The position numbers and the translations under genes are program-made. Positions 41,187-52,002 of a DNA stretch of 64,000 nucleotides are shown piece by piece (the stretch's first letter is position 1; each line of letters opens with the position of its first letter). The notes beneath the pieces were generated by a model that was not told the DNA's origin, searched no databases, and saw only the letters and a program-made list of their open reading frames with translations. The stretch is from Epiperipatus broadwayi. Its lineage: Eukaryota > Onychophora > Udeonychophora > Euonychophora > Peripatidae. The stretch lies in NCBI GenBank assembly GCA_028023455.1, contig JAQFVV010000012.1, positions 11,978,864 to 12,042,863 on the forward strand. The letters run 5' to 3'.

Positions 41187-41610
41187 TAATTAATAATTTA
41201 TTTCATTTACACTTTATTCAATGCAACATATTGTTTCTATACTAAATTTTATTTTTTAACAGTTTTGACTGGACAACAATCTTCATCAGTATTACAAAAT
41301 ATTTAAATTTACATGATTACATAGAAACAATTTATTATTTTAGAATATAAATTTAATATTTAATATCATAAAGACATGTAATATTTTGTACAATTGTAAG
41401 TAAAATTTAAATTATGTATGTTTTTAGATATAATTGTAATACAATATATTGTTTCTATATAATCATATATACTTAAATGTTTTGTAGCTTCGATGAAGAC
41501 TGCCAGGTATTCAAAACTATAAGAAAATAAACCTAATTATAGAAACAATATGTTGCATGAATAAAAAGTAAATAAAGAAAAGTTATTAATTACATAGACA
41601 TGTTTTTGTT
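41187..41610. mobile_element. Foldback element with two decayed hammerhead-like motifs
   Basis: The arms are inverted: 'atgcaacatattgtttctat' at 41221 and its complement at about 41541-41560, with outer arms continuing into ttatttcatttac-type sequence. Inside the left arm, on the minus strand, lies CTGATGA, a 5-bp stem (GATTG/CAGTC) with a 5-nt loop, then AAAAC where a hammerhead has GAAAC (41262-41289). The right arm carries a further-decayed plus-strand counterpart of the same length (about 41490-41516). No coding content. Confidence 0.65.
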
Positions 41611-43480
41611 TGCTTGGAAATGACATGATAGAGTGTAGGAACCAAAGTTTGTATTACTTTTATAAAGTTAGTCAAGGTATTTGACTAAGTTAATTAAAAA
41701 ATTCCTGCATTCTATTTTGTGCTGTTCCAAATTCCTTATGTAATTTATTTTAATATTGTCAAATTCTATTTCATTTTATGTTTTATTTTGATATATTTTC
41801 ATTTCTTGATTTACAATTGTTTTTATTTAAGTTTACCTTAAAATTCATAACATTCCTATAAAGATATCTTAATTTTTCCTGCCTTTTGTCTATATATTCT
41901 TTAAATTTTTTAAACTTATTTTTAAATTCATTGAACTTTTCTCTGAATTATTGTTTTAGTGACTGCAAAAGTTATAGATGATACTGGACTGTTCCAGTAT
42001 TATTTCTTATATCACTGCCATTATGTTTTTTTTTTGGGGGGAGGGGTATCATATTTTTTTAAATGTAGTTAAATAATATAATACAAAAAAGATTTAATAA
42101 CTGTCATTAGTAAAGAAGAGTCATAACCATCTATATTTATAGAAGAAAAAGAAACATTTTCCTTCTGACAAAATTTTATTTTATTTTATTTTATTTATTT
42201 ATTGTTATTGATAATATTTTCCTAAACATAATAGCAGAATTAGTTTATCTTAATAATTAAAACTTCAAATTGTTTTTATTACATGGACAATAAGCTAAAC
42301 ACAAATTTTTAAATCAAATATTTTTAAATTTCTTTGTTTCTCTTTAATCTCTGAAGCCTCTCTCAAATCATTTGAGTCTTATTTTATTAAACCATGATTT
42401 TAATTGATCATATCAATAATCAATCATACCCTATTTAATTAATTATCCCATTACCATTTATAATAATTTAATCCACTATAACATTAATCACAAGTTAGTA
42501 AGGGCAATTAGCAGACACATCATCTGTTTTCCAATTATTACTATTGTATCATTGATAAATATAATGACATAGAATAAATTCCTATTAGTAATGCAATTCT
42601 TACATTTCTTTTACAACTTACATTAAAGAAAATATTCTTACATTTTATTGGGTGACTATCTTGATTGTAGTGCCTGTGACTAAAGTCTTATACAGTATAA
42701 CTTAAGTGTAGTTTAAATATTTATTTAGTATGGATGTCTAGAGTAAATAATGTTTATAATAAGTATTGCTAAAAGATTTTATGTTAATTCTGGTTAAGAT
42801 TTTTTCTCTGTTGGAATCAGTCTATAATAGTTTTTATATCTAAAGTCAAAATTAATACATTTCTATAAAGCAGTAAACTGTTATTTATTTTTATGCCCAT
42901 AGTATTTATTGATTATTTTGAAATATTGGGAAATATTTGAAGCATGACATCTAAAAGTTTATTTAAATTCTTTTCTTGTTAGCCTTTTAAATTATAGTAT
43001 ATTTGCTTGTGTTTTAAAAGAAATTCTTTAAAAAATTAAAATTTTTATTTATCAAAATGTCATATAATAATAAAGCTGAAAACAAATAAATGTTTAGAAA
43101 AGAAAAAAAATATTAAAAAGTATTTTATTTCTTTTGTACCACTATATGGTATAAAAGATGTTATGACAGTATAAAATTTATGAAATCCTAAAATAGCAAA
43201 ACATAGATTAAATTCATATTCAAATCACTAAGGAATTTATTCATCAGCCATATAAGCTGCCAATTCAAAATTTTAAATACAAAGAGAAGTTATCAGGATG
43301 TACCGTCAGATTAATATTTTATATGAGAATTCATATAAACAAATTAAATAAAAATATAAAAACTAAGATATTTCATAAAATTATTTTTTAGATTTGTAGC
43401 TAAAAAAGTGTTACCAAATTTAAGATATGAAGTATCTACACCCAATGCGTTTTAATTTAATAAAATAGAATAAAAATTGA
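41611..43480. other. AT-rich non-coding DNA
   Basis: No gene recognised. It holds a G-rich spot at about 42030-42047 and a TTTTA repeat near 42175. Confidence 0.45.
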
Positions 43481-43489
43481 TTATTGTCC

Positions 43490-44330
43490 AAAACTATCAT
43501 TAAAATAAGGAATGAGCTCACTCAACTATCATCTTTGGTGTGGACCATAGAGCACAAAAATGCATTTAAAGGAATAAAATTCTTGGATAAGTATATACAA
43601 TAATCCAATAATGAAATAAATTATAAAATGATCATTAAACCTTTCAATGGCCATGGAGCTAATCACCCTCATCACACATCCCCACTTTACACAAATAAGC
43701 TTGCTTTAAGTATTTCCTTCACAGAAACCAAAAGATTTAAAAATTTGAGGCATACAGGAAATATAATATTAAAATGTTACATCAAAGACTTAGTCAATGT
43801 TGGTTATGATCAAAATTTTTAATAAAATTTTCTCAAAAATTTATATTTCATAATAAACACCAGGCCTCTTAACTGTAACAATACTAATGCATAGATTAGT
43901 CTTCTATCTATATCTGGTGTATCACAAAGATTAAAAAGAATTTGCTTTAAAGAATTCAATGTTATCTTAACAATTCCTTCTAATCTAAATCAATTATTAA
44001 ACAATACTAAAGATAAGTTGCTTCCAAATTAGGTTCTCAGGCCATCTACAGAATTTCTTGCAACCAACCTACTTGCAATGCAATTTATTATGGTAAATCC
44101 CACACTAATAGTGCAACTAGGCTATATATATATATATACTAAAACAGATCCTAATTTAAAATCAATATTATTGGAGCATGAGATCAATTCTGGTCACAAC
44201 TTCGATCCGCTTGACATCAAACTAATTTGTGCTGAGTGCAATGATTGAAAGAAAAAAAATCAAAGAAGCATGGTTTATCAACAACAACACTCATGCAATA
44301 AATAAAAATGATTTATGTGTTTCTTTTTTT
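43490..44330 (+). pseudogene. Penelope-like element relic: RT C-terminus plus GIY-YIG domain
   Basis: Across frameshifts the plus strand reads, in PLE order: 'TIEHKNAFKGIKFLDKYIQ' (the FLD block after the RT palm), 'KPFNGHGANHPHHTSPLYT' (matching the usual F-x-S-x-H-P-x-H-x-K block) and 'FKNLRHTGNIILKCYIKD' with 'VNVGYDQNFLNKI'. 'LLNNTKDKLLPN' comes next, then the nuclease core 'AIYRISC', 'YYGKSHTNSATRL', 'LLEHEINSGHNFDPLDIKLI' and 'KKIKEAWFINNN'. The GIY and YIG tripeptides are AIY and YYG here. The RT catalytic core upstream is not recognisable. A PLE terminal repeat is not visible downstream. This is a dead, 5'-truncated copy. Confidence 0.85.
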
Positions 44331-45955
44331 TGCAAATGGAATATGTAAATTTATCAATTTACATATTAATTATTTTATAAGTTTGTTCTCTGTTTCTTTT
44401 CCATATTCACAAACCTGATATTATCTAGTGCTGTGAATATGACCTGCCCAGTTGGTGCTAAGCTGTAATTTATTTGTAATATTATTAATCTTTTCTTTTA
44501 TAGTGAACTGCTTTTTATTATTGAATTGCAAAATAATAAGGAAAGAAGTAAAGTTTATTGAGTTAAAGTTTATAACTATTATTGCTAATAATTAAATTTT
44601 ATAATTGCAATTGTAAAATCAATTTCTGTAAAGAATATAATGCTTGGATCAATTCCTTTTTTTAATGACAGACGATAAATAGAATAACGAAAGAATAAAG
44701 CATAAAAAAGTTATTCTGTCATCGTAAAATGAATAAATAGCCTATTTTTCTAAAATGAAAACTTATAAATTTAATGTGTTTCTATTTGATTTATGACATC
44801 CTAATCAGGTAAACTAGTATAAAAAAGAGAAATTAAGATTGTCTGCAAATGTTAGGTTTTCCAAATAGTTATTGAAGTATTCATTTTCCCCATAATTCTA
44901 GAATATTATCTCTCTTGCATAAGACTGACTATCCTATCAAATTTGTGTCAATATTATATTTAACCCTGACATTTTGAGTTTTTATTATTACAATTTTAAT
45001 TTTCATTCAGTTATGTATTTGTTCTACAATATATTTTTTTTGTAATAGTTGAATGGTATATAACTAAGGACTTTATGTAAAAATTTACATGTAAAGTTTA
45101 CATGGAAAGTGACAAAATTGAGCTTGAACCATAGAGTTTAAGCTATAAAGTTGGTACTTTATCTCTGTTTTAATTTGTATGGAACATTTTTATGCTGACA
45201 AAATGTTTTTTATGTTGTCCTCTAGTATCATTTATTATCTGTAATAAAATTACTACTGAACAAACACTACTCTGTTTGCATAAAATTTTATGCAAAATAT
45301 CTTTTAAGTAAATTTATGTAACCATATTTAATGCAATGAACCATAAAGATAGAGATGAATTGTTTCTACAAGTCATATTAAAGTAAAGAAAGATAATGTT
45401 TTTTTCAAAATCTAACTTGATATTAACTGAAATATATTTAACAATAATTTATTATTAGAAGAGAAGAAAAGAGTAATATTGAATCTAGTTAGTAACTTAC
45501 TGTTGAGTGATTATGATTGTATTTTAAGTATGTCATGATTATGGAATCCCTAGATCATAAACAAATTAACTGGAACATTTCTTTAAGATCTTGCCATGCC
45601 CCAATAACATTTTTGAATTTATTAGCACAAATTTTTTACTAAGAAGTATCTTTGGAAATAGCAATATTTTTACACATAATATTGATATTTATTTTACAAA
45701 TCATGAGCTGAGAAAATGAAAAATTATTATAATGTTGTATAAGATAATAGAATAATAAGTTAGTTGTACCGTTATTGTATTTCACTCATAACATAAACTT
45801 AATTGTTTCATCTCTTTTATTCCTCCATAGAATCATGATATCAAATTTGTATATATATATATTTGATATTTTTATTCATTTAACATTTGTTTACATCTAT
45901 TTATTTCCTTATTCCCTGAATGATTAGTTTTCATACTGTATGTAGTTACCTGCAG
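44331..45955. other. AT-rich non-coding DNA, possibly intronic
   Basis: No recognisable gene or repeat. If the terminal exon at 45956 is real, this is at least partly its upstream intron. Confidence 0.35.
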
Positions 45956-46047
45956 TGACACAACGTTACTTTGGAGGACAAAGTCATCAGACCAATTCCA
46001 GTTCTGACACTTCTAGTGTCAACCTTCTTATGACTTCTGAGGAATAA
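45956..46047 (+). CDS. Candidate terminal exon of an unidentified host gene
   Basis: After an acceptor-like 'tagttacctgcag' comes an open frame with clearly non-AT-driven codon content: 'TQRYFGGQSHQTNSSSDTSS' followed by 'VNLLMTSEE' and a TAA stop at 46045-46047. The stop overlaps an AATAAA hexamer (46043-46048). The Ser/Thr-rich, acidic C-terminal tail resembles the cytoplasmic tail of a receptor or channel, but I cannot identify the gene. Base composition is well above the background G+C. Upstream exons are not identified in this window. It could also be chance; support is the splice acceptor, composition and stop position. Confidence 0.45.
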
Positions 46048-46082
46048 AGTTGTTCAATTATTATTAGTTATTTATTAGCTTT

Positions 46083-46175
46083 TTTTTCATATGTCAAATG
46101 CATTGATCGGGAAGCAAACCGGGCCAGTTGCTTGGAAGGCAGCCATGCTAACCACTAAGGCCACCAATGCTTGAC
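46083..46175 (-). mobile_element. tRNA-derived SINE, copy 3
   Basis: On the minus strand, 'tggccttagtggttagcatg' is a good box A, 'ccggtttgcttcccgat' a box-B-like segment, and the element ends 'aatgcatttgacatatg' plus an A run. The TSD is 18 bp, tagttatttattagcttt, at 46065-46082 and 46176-46193. It lies 36 bp beyond the candidate terminal exon's stop codon, so it may be in that gene's 3' flank. Confidence 0.9.
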
Positions 46176-46193
46176 TAGTTATTTATTAGCTTT

Positions 46194-46855
46194 GATTAAA
46201 ATTTAGTCAATTTTAACATGTAACCTACATAAATTCATTTTTAAAAAAATAATTACAATAATTGTGGAGCAATGTTAGTTAATGTTTATCATAAGCTGTG
46301 TTTTGTAAATGAATATGTTTGTCCTAACTTTAAAAAGAAATTAAAAACAGATAAAAAATGTCAAAGAATAAAAAGTTATAAAGAGTAAAAGTAAAATTTT
46401 TAAAATGAATTCAAACCATGTTAGTGTATATATATATAAAGAAAAAATGGAAATGAAATTGCATAAATATACAGCCATTTATACACATTAGTGCAGTGAG
46501 TAATTGCTAAAATGTGAGTCTAACAATGACAGAGCCCTATACTAATCTAAATGACCAAAAAAAAAAAGTAAGATAAATGAAAATAGAGATATAAAATTAA
46601 TAATGATTAATTTAATTTTAATAATTGTTAATAATTATTCCTTGAATAAATTATGATTACTAAGTCACTATTATTATTATTGCTATTATTATTAATAAAT
46701 TAAGTATAATTATTATTATTGATTAATGATAGCAACAATTTACTAACTAATTGATCAAAAATAATATTAATAATTCATTACCTTTATAATAATCTTAACA
46801 CAAGTTATTGATATTAATACATTTTTGAATGTACATTTTAAATACATAGTCTAAC
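46194..46855. other. AT-rich non-coding DNA
   Basis: No gene. Short (TTA)n tracts at 46671-46720. Confidence 0.4.
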
Positions 46856-46922
46856 TTGAATGGATGTACTTAAATCACAAATTAATATTTTATCATCCTC
46901 ATCTTCTATTAAAATTGTTCAT
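46856..46922 (-). CDS. Candidate internal exon C of an unidentified minus-strand gene
   Basis: On the minus strand, acceptor-like 'ttattatttcttag' is followed by 67 nt that include the frame 'TILIEDEDDKILICDLSTSI', then a donor-like 'caagttaga'. One TGA lies at the very start of this frame, so either the acceptor is a little farther in or the exon is broken. It follows exon B at 47113-47223 on the same strand. The protein is not recognised. Confidence 0.3.
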
Positions 46923-47112
46923 CTAAGAAATAATAAAATTATATTTTCATAATCTTGATGAAATTTTGGAAGAAGTTGATTCCGAGTTATCATTAAATAA
47001 TGTAGTTAATTTCATGCAACTTAATTCCTTGGTTATAGATATATTTTCTAAAAGAATGCAAAAACAAAACATTAACTAATCTCATTATTATAATCAAAAA
47101 TATATGTTTAAC

Positions 47113-47223
47113 AAAAATAGAATTGGGTTTTTCTTCAACTAATTGAAATGCTTTTTCTAAAATGATTTTGTTAATTTCTTCTATTAACCCAGCAAAATGG
47201 GTCCATAGTATCTTTGACAAGAC
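47113..47223 (-). CDS. Candidate internal exon B of an unidentified minus-strand gene
   Basis: The minus strand has 'gtcttttcattttag' (pyrimidine tract and AG), then 37 uninterrupted codons beginning 'VLSKILWTHFAGLIEEINKI' and continuing 'ILEKAFQLVEEKPNSIF', then GTTAAACAT as a possible donor. The length is exactly 111 nt, so phase is preserved. Composition suggests a helical, possibly coiled-coil protein. I do not recognise the family. Confidence 0.4.
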
Positions 47224-47699
47224 CTAAAATGAAAAGACTATTTTATCTTCGCCAATAATAAGTCAAGCTGAATATTTATTTTTATATGTGTATAAATGGG
47301 TGTACAAATGTATATAGATAATACTTATTAGCATGGATATATAAACATGTAATAAATGAATCATTGATCACTTTGTTCAATGAATGTAGCACAAAACCTA
47401 TAACTTAAATTACACAAATCACTCTAACTATATACTTGAAGTTTTAAATCTTTTAATATGAGTCACGTATATTCAATTTTAACATAATATAAAAAGAGAT
47501 GAAGAAGTTTATAAAAGATTCTATCCAATATTGAAACATAATAAATTCATGCATTTTTAAGAAAATTGAAGTAGGCAGACTCTACAAAATATATACTGTT
47601 AGAAAGAGAAAAAGAACAAATATTAATGAATTAGGAAATGCAATACTTGTTTTTGCCATCAAAGAATGATAAGTGTTATTTTCTGTATTTGCTTTTTGA

Positions 47700-48091
47700 A
47701 TCAGAAAAGTAAATAATGATTTTAAGCATAACCACAAAACATCACATGATCTTTGTTCACATATTTTGAAATTTTCTTTCAATCTCTCTATATTTATGTC
47801 ACTTAGTGCAAGCCTGATAGTATAAATCCTTATCCAGTGCTTTTCTATCCAAATATTCCTGAATACCTTGTAGCATATGACTCTCATCAGTGAGTAGCTC
47901 TCTTCTTATTTTTGAACATTGCACTTGAACCTTTTGGATCCAATGCACCATTTCTCTAGCAACTACTTTTTTTACTTTTTTTTAAATTGTAATATCAAAT
48001 TATAAGCCAAAATGGAAAAACCTCCATATTTTTTCCAATCTAAGTCAATTTTTTTGGTCAAAGAATAAAGATCCCCAAAGTCATCAAAAAA
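47700..48091 (-). pseudogene. Candidate exon A (broken) of an unidentified minus-strand gene
   Basis: After a possible acceptor (tatgacctcag), the minus strand reads 'FFDDFGDLYSLTKKIDLDWK' then 'KYGGFSILAYNLILQFKKK'. It shifts frame once in an A run near 47968, and continues 'KKVVAREMVHWIQKVQVQCS', 'KIRRELLTDESHMLQGIQEY' and 'LDRKALDKDLYYQACTK', followed by TGA. Three in-frame TGA codons follow within 'HKYREIERKFQNM'. This looks like real coding sequence (charged, helical, low repetitiveness) that is either a pseudogene or has sequencing errors. It may be the exon upstream of B and C. I cannot name the protein. Confidence 0.45.
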
Positions 48092-48587
48092 CTGAGGTCA
48101 TACAATATATAGAAACTGAACTGGAGATCTATATAACAGAATAAATTGACTTATACTGAAAAAAATTGCACATTTTTCAATTTGGGCTGATAGCTTAATA
48201 GTGTATGAAAAAAGTAGAAAGTGATGACTTTGAATGAGACATTACTTGATAAGGCTTTATTAAGCACTGCCATCTGACAACTATTGATTATGAAAACTAA
48301 AATTGCCAATAGATTGCTAATGATTTTAAGTAGTTTATTAACTATACTGAATTATTTTCATCAAAACATTAAAATACTAGACAGCAAATAAGATTTTGGT
48401 AAATTTCTTTCACGATCATGTTTTCGTCTATTAACAAATAGACCTTATCAAATGAAATTCAACTAGCTACAAACAACATATATAATAGAGCAAAACTCTC
48501 TATACAGTATTGCCACCTGTGCTAAACAGAGTAATCAATGGATGCCAGAAGGCTTGTGCATAAAATCCCTATCTAATGCCTACTCAT

Positions 48588-48635
48588 CCAATATCCCCAG
48601 ACTAGTTTCTGGCTTGTGGCCTTCGTCAGTGAGGA
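48588..48635 (-). ncRNA. Hammerhead ribozyme-like motif, minus strand, outer stem lost
   Basis: Read on the minus strand: inner stem I TCCTCA, core CTGACGA, short stem II GGC/GCC, GAAA, two-base-pair stem III with TAG-type loop, GTC cleavage triplet, and TGGGGA closing stem I. The outer CCAA strand of stem I is missing because the inverted junction lies at 48636. Activity is unproven. Confidence 0.6.
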
Positions 48636-48925
48636 GCTAGCCAGAAACTAGTCTGGGGATATTGGATGAGTAGGCATTAGATAGGGATTTTATGCACAAG
48701 CCTTCTGGCATCCATTGATTACTCTGTTTAGCACAGGTGGCAATACTGTATGGAGAGTTTTGCTCTGTTTATCAACAATTAATGTGCTAGTATAGGAAAT
48801 GTGATCATGTGATGCTTAATGGTTTAACACCAATCCTGCCTAATAGGATAGTGGTGGCTATGGTTGTAAAAGAGCCAAAGACACCAAAATGTATGGGTGC
48901 TGAACTGAGTTCAGACCCATATGAC

Positions 48926-48933
48926 TATATAAG
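48926..48933 (+). promoter_or_regulatory. TATA-box-like motif in the HF unit
   Basis: TATATAAG lies about 140 bp upstream of the plus-strand ribozyme and is conserved in the HF copy at 59.5 kb, where a 48-bp duplication doubles it (59546-59553 and 59594-59601). It is a plausible internal promoter, but in such AT-rich DNA a chance match is easy. Confidence 0.35.
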
Positions 48934-49065
48934 CTATTGAGCTTAGATTGAAAATATTTTTTGTGTTTTCAATTTCATTCTCATAGTTTTGTAGTTAAGT
49001 GGAGATAAAAGGTGGTTGCTAGAGAATGCATTAGATCCTAAGATCTAGATGCAGTGCTCTCAGAT

Positions 49066-49120
49066 CCAAAGCTCCTCACTGACGAAGGCCACAAGCCAGA
49101 AACTAGTCTGGGGATATTGG
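49066..49120 (+). ncRNA. Type I hammerhead ribozyme-like motif (C7 variant)
   Basis: Outer stem I CCAA/TTGG, internal loop, inner stem I TCCTCA/TGGGGA, core CTGACGA (49079-49085), stem II GGC/GCC with a 5-nt loop, GAAA (49099-49102), minimal stem III, and GTC with predicted cleavage after 49108. An A-A mismatch sits at the base of stem II, which may weaken it. The known consensus CUGANGA plus GAAA is met. Confidence 0.7.
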
Positions 49121-49293
49121 ATGAGTAGGCATTAGATAGGGATTTTATGCACAAGCCTTCTGGCATCCATTGATTACTCTGTTTAGCACAGGTGGCAATA
49201 CTGTATGGAGAGTTTTGCTCTGTTTATCAACAATTAATGTGCTAGTATAGGAAATGTGATCATGTGATGCTTAATGGTTTAACATATATAATA

Positions 49294-51088
49294 CAAAACA
49301 AAATAGTCTTCCCATAATTCACTTTTGCGTTTGGCAGTATTGAATATATATATGTTTTTTTTTTCAATCAATACACATATGTCTATATGTTATGTAATTT
49401 ATACTTAAATATAATATCACAATTCAGATGATATTATATTCAAATAAAAAGTTACATAACTTATAGATATACGTGTACATAAATGGATTTACGTACACAC
49501 ATACACGTATGTATATATATATTGATGAAAATATTTCAATACGGTTTGCAAATTGTATTTAAAATCATTGTATATTTTTCTAAATTTAAAAGAATGTTGA
49601 AAATAACACTTATCCTATAGTGACAATCACAAATATTGTTATAATTATACATGTTATAATACATACATTTTCTAAAATCTGTTTTTATATACTGAAATTT
49701 TAATTCTAATTTATAAAACATTATTTACACGTTTTATTATTTTAGTTATTAATTTTTTTTTTTATAAAAGTTGAAATTCTATTTTTTTTTTTTTAAAAAA
49801 AAAAAAGGTTGACTCCATTTTGTCTTATAAGATTGTTATATAAAAAAATTGACATCTTGACTTGATTCTTATCAAATATCATAGAACAAAAAATCAATAT
49901 TTTAAGAATAAAACATTTGAAACTTTTGTGTCTGATCTCTTTTTTTTTCTTAAACTAGTAAAGAGATTTTCTTTTTTTTTTTACCTTTTAAAAATCTTTG
50001 ATGTAGACAATCGTCTTTGTAGAGGGATAAAATTATTATAAATGTACCACTATTCTTATATTTTATTATTTTAAAGTTTAAATGTATTTATATATATCCC
50101 TTAAACTTTTTGAAAGAATATATTATTCGCTGCACATTTTTTTTTTTAAAGATGTAATATCAATAAGATTTTAAAAACACTTTATAATGTTAAATGATAT
50201 GCATAATTAGTTGGTGTATGTTATACATGCAGTGTAGATAAGTGTTTATAGACAGGTTCAAAAGTATGTTTATAGTTCAATTGTTATGATGATTCAATTA
50301 TATTTAATAACAAAACAGACACTGATTACACCAATCACAAAGAAGCTGCTTCAGTGATATTTACTTCCAAGATGCCATTCTTAGAAACTTTTATTTTGTA
50401 CAAATTATGTAATAATTATTTTTTTTTAGCACAACTATACCAACAGAATATATATTATCAAAATTGTCATGTATTAGAAAAGTTAATTTCTTGTTACTTA
50501 GTTCAATTTTCTCCTGTGAAAAATGAAAGTGGAAGAAAATTGTCTAGTTGGACATAGAACTATTATGTCATAGTGTCCTTAAAACTAGATATGTAGTTAA
50601 GCAATTATTGATAAAATCATGATTAGTTGCTAAATGGAAATAAACTTTTTTAAAATAGAATACAATTCAGCAATAATAGAATTACTTCTGATAGATGAAA
50701 GCATCAAGAAATAACAATTCTAGTGTTAGAACTTCAAAAAATGTATCTAAATAAAGAATGTTAAAGATTACTCTATTGCGATTTAGAAAGCAAGGAAAAA
50801 TTTGTGCATTAAATACCCTCAAAAATTAAACTATTTTTTATTCATTTTCTTTAGTGATTGTTCTTTTTTTTTTTTTTTTTACAATTTGCTATATACATTT
50901 CAAATGCTGCTCACTTAATATTACAATATGCAATAAACTTATATATTGCTTAAACTTTTCATTATAAAAGTGTTTTAAAATTCTAAAAAGTAAAAATTAA
51001 AATGTCATATAAATATAACCAAACTTAAAAATATGTCATAATTTATGTGTATATCAAATACACCAAATCATAATGCAATATATATATG
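49294..51088. other. AT-rich non-coding DNA
   Basis: No gene recognised. Homopolymer-rich: a T run next to an A run at 49779-49806 can form a perfect small hairpin, and a long T run lies at about 50863-50880. The frames at 49536-49721 and 50354-50557 have no known motif. Confidence 0.45.
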
Positions 51089-52002
51089 AAGGGGGACCAA
51101 AAAATAACCGAATTGATCTCTAGTTTGTGTGTGTATTGTAATATAAACATTTGAAGCTACATAATTCTTGCAGGAACTCTTCTGCATCAATTTGTGAAAT
51201 GACATTACCATGTGAAATTGTGGATCCACATGGCACAGTTTGTTTGAAAAGGTATTTCATGTATTTGTCAATTTTTTTATAAAGGCTGAAATGTTGATAT
51301 AATGTGAAATTCTGTTTTTGTTTACAAAAAATGGCAAATAAAATGTGATGCTTAAAACAAATCATAAGCAAGCAGATCTCATAAAAGCATAAGTTTATGA
51401 GTTGATTAATTGAAATGTTAAATTTACCATCTCCCTAAAAGGCATTGGTAATGAAGTGTAAAGTCAAAACAATGCTCATTAAAATTTTTATGCAAATGCC
51501 ATTTTTCTCTCAAATTTAGTTCATAATAGTCAGGCATTTTATCTGCAAGTTCAAAAATATTTATGTGATGTGGTAAAATGATGTGATAAAATGTAAACAT
51601 CTTATAATTATGGCACAGAAAATAGAACAAGATCCACCCAACCAAGTGTCATCTTTCAAAACTTTGAATGAGAAACACTTTTTAATTAAATTCATCATGA
51701 TCCAGCTTAGCTGTCAGCCATATTCACTCAATCTCACTTTGTGCAATTTTTTTAATCTTTCAAATGAAAAAATATATAATTTTTTTTTTGCAGATTTAGA
51801 ACTGGAAAGAAAAGTGATTGAGGCATTAAAATGCATTACTTTGCAAATGTTTCCAGACCACTTTGAAAAGTGACAAACAGGTTTAAACTATGCATTGCAT
51901 TAAGTAGATCTATACTTTATAGAGCGATTCAATTTACAATATCTAAAATAAAATATAAAAGTTTCTATTATAAAATTCTAGTTATTTTTAGGACTCTCCC
52001 CT
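51089..52002 (+). pseudogene. mariner-like DNA transposon relic
   Basis: The left end gaagggggaccaaaaaataa (51090) and the right end ttatttttaggactctcccc (about 51982) are inverted, imperfect copies of one terminal repeat. The plus frame at 51583-51873 is the C-terminal part of a mariner transposase: 'IQLSCQPYSLNLTLCNFF' corresponds to the block holding the third catalytic Asp, here Asn, then 'LERKVIEALKCITLQMF' and 'DHFEK'. The middle and N-terminal parts are not readable on the plus strand, and the element is shorter than the usual 1.3 kb. Two minus frames (51120-51371, 51424-51645) overlap the region, with no identified product. The copy is inactive. Confidence 0.75.

Larger units (their letters stand above)
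48488..49281 (+). mobile_element. HF family element with two hammerhead motifs and a 455-bp tandem unit
   Basis: This 794-bp insertion is flanked by a perfect 12-bp TSD, acatatataata, at 48476-48487 and 49282-49293. Order: a minus-oriented tail and ribozyme (48488-48635); a plus-oriented tail (48639-48828) that forms near-perfect 128-bp inverted arms with it; then a plus-oriented unit with internal promoter-like TATATAAG (48926-48933), ribozyme (49066-49120) and tail to 49281. The two plus tails are offset by exactly 455 bp, so the element is a head-to-tail partial dimer fused to an inverted fragment. No protein is encoded. This organisation resembles PLE terminal repeats and animal retrozymes; mobilisation by a PLE in trans is inferred. 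Confidence 0.9.

Noticed and set aside
47700-47800. A reassigned genetic code (TGA as Trp) or a mitochondrial insertion
   Set aside because: The same blocks use TGG for Trp, the peptide does not resemble a mitochondrial protein, and decay explains the stops more simply.
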